The position numbers were made by a program, and so were the translations under genes. From Lates calcarifer (taxonomy: Eukaryota > Chordata > Actinopteri > Centropomidae), in contig NC_066852.1 of the NCBI RefSeq assembly GCF_001640805.2, forward strand, positions 1,261,245 to 1,325,244: a stretch of DNA of 64,000 nt, given 5' to 3'. The notes beneath the pieces are model-generated. The model worked only from the letters and a program-made list of their open reading frames with translations. It was not told where the DNA came from and did no database searches. Shown one piece after another: positions 63,284 through 64,000 of the stretch (position 1 is its first letter; every line of letters starts with the position of its first letter).

Positions 63284-64000
63284 CAGTAAAACCCCGGTAA
63301 CACGCTGAATTGAAGCTGTGCTGTCATGGATATTATTCATTTGTTCAGGAGTCGTTTTCAGCCCTGGCAGGCTTGCTACAGAAAGAGGGAGAGGGGTGAG
63401 AAAATGTATGTGTATGTGAACAGAACAAGAGGAAAGACTGAAAAGAGACTGTTCATTATTAACACTGTTCTAACCACTGTGGCTTGCTTTGGTAACACAT
63501 CAAATGTCAGGCCAGTAAAAGCCACTGAATTTAACTGAATCGATAAAGAGAATAAGAGAGAGGAGAGAGCAAGCAGTGAATGAAGTATAAAGAGCTGTTT
63601 AGCTGAGGGCAGCTCCAGCTGTTGTCAGAGCTTTGAGATGCTGCAGAGCCTCAGGCAGCGATCACACTGACGACCCAAGCGAGGAGCACAGTTTTTCAAG
63701 GTCCTCGAGCCGTTAACCGTGTGCCTCATAAGTACAGTGAGGGTTTTGGTGCAACATGTGAGAGTGAAGTTTAAACCTGGACTAATTAACATCTTATAGA
63801 GTTGCAAAGTGGGAGCTGTTGGTTCTGAAAATATTGCTCCATTTGAAAATTCACTTTCCAAAGTTTTCTTTTAATGATATCCTAGCTGTATGGTGGCCTG
63901 TAGGGACAAAGCACAGACAGGAGTGAAAGCACAAGCATTAAAGGAAACACATTCTTAATCCAGAAATGCAAGAAATACCAAAACACATACAGAGAAAATA
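63284..64000. other. Intergenic, nothing recognisable
   Basis: The last 0.7 kb holds only short chance frames. No exon, RNA gene or repeat was recognised. Confidence 0.5.

Overview
The window is vertebrate nuclear DNA, almost certainly from a teleost fish. It has long introns with GT-AG borders, about 40% GC, many (CA)n microsatellites, and several dispersed repeats that I recognise as typical of ray-finned fish. There are no operons, prokaryotic genes, CRISPR arrays or viral genes.

One protein-coding gene is visible: the 3' end of galnt10 (polypeptide N-acetylgalactosaminyltransferase 10) on the + strand. Its last five coding exons lie at 3617-3724, 5929-6150, 7205-7322, 7717-7866 and 8539-8703. 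They encode about 253 residues: the end of the GT-A catalytic domain, the linker and the whole ricin-type lectin domain. A 3' UTR follows, with a poly(A) signal at 9587-9592. The promoter, signal anchor and upstream catalytic exons lie outside the window. The third visible exon has one base too many (118 instead of 117) and breaks the reading frame inside the lectin domain. This is either a sequence error or a real loss-of-function allele.

From about 9.6 kb to the end (54 kb) I find no convincing exon. This desert holds scattered fossil repeats: two fragments of one non-LTR (LINE) family, a hAT-like fragment, a Tc1-like non-autonomous repeat, a 100-bp MITE, SINE/LINE tails and simple repeats. 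Between them are stretches rich in TAAT/ATTA cores that could be developmental enhancers. In mammals the region downstream of GALNT10 leads to SAP30L and HAND1, so a regulatory desert is plausible, but neither gene is in the window.

I did not find a novel multi-gene system. The items most worth a second look are the galnt10 frameshift and a perfect 12-bp hairpin with a ferritin-IRE-like CAGTGC loop at 58171-58200. A few TAAT-rich candidate enhancers are also listed.
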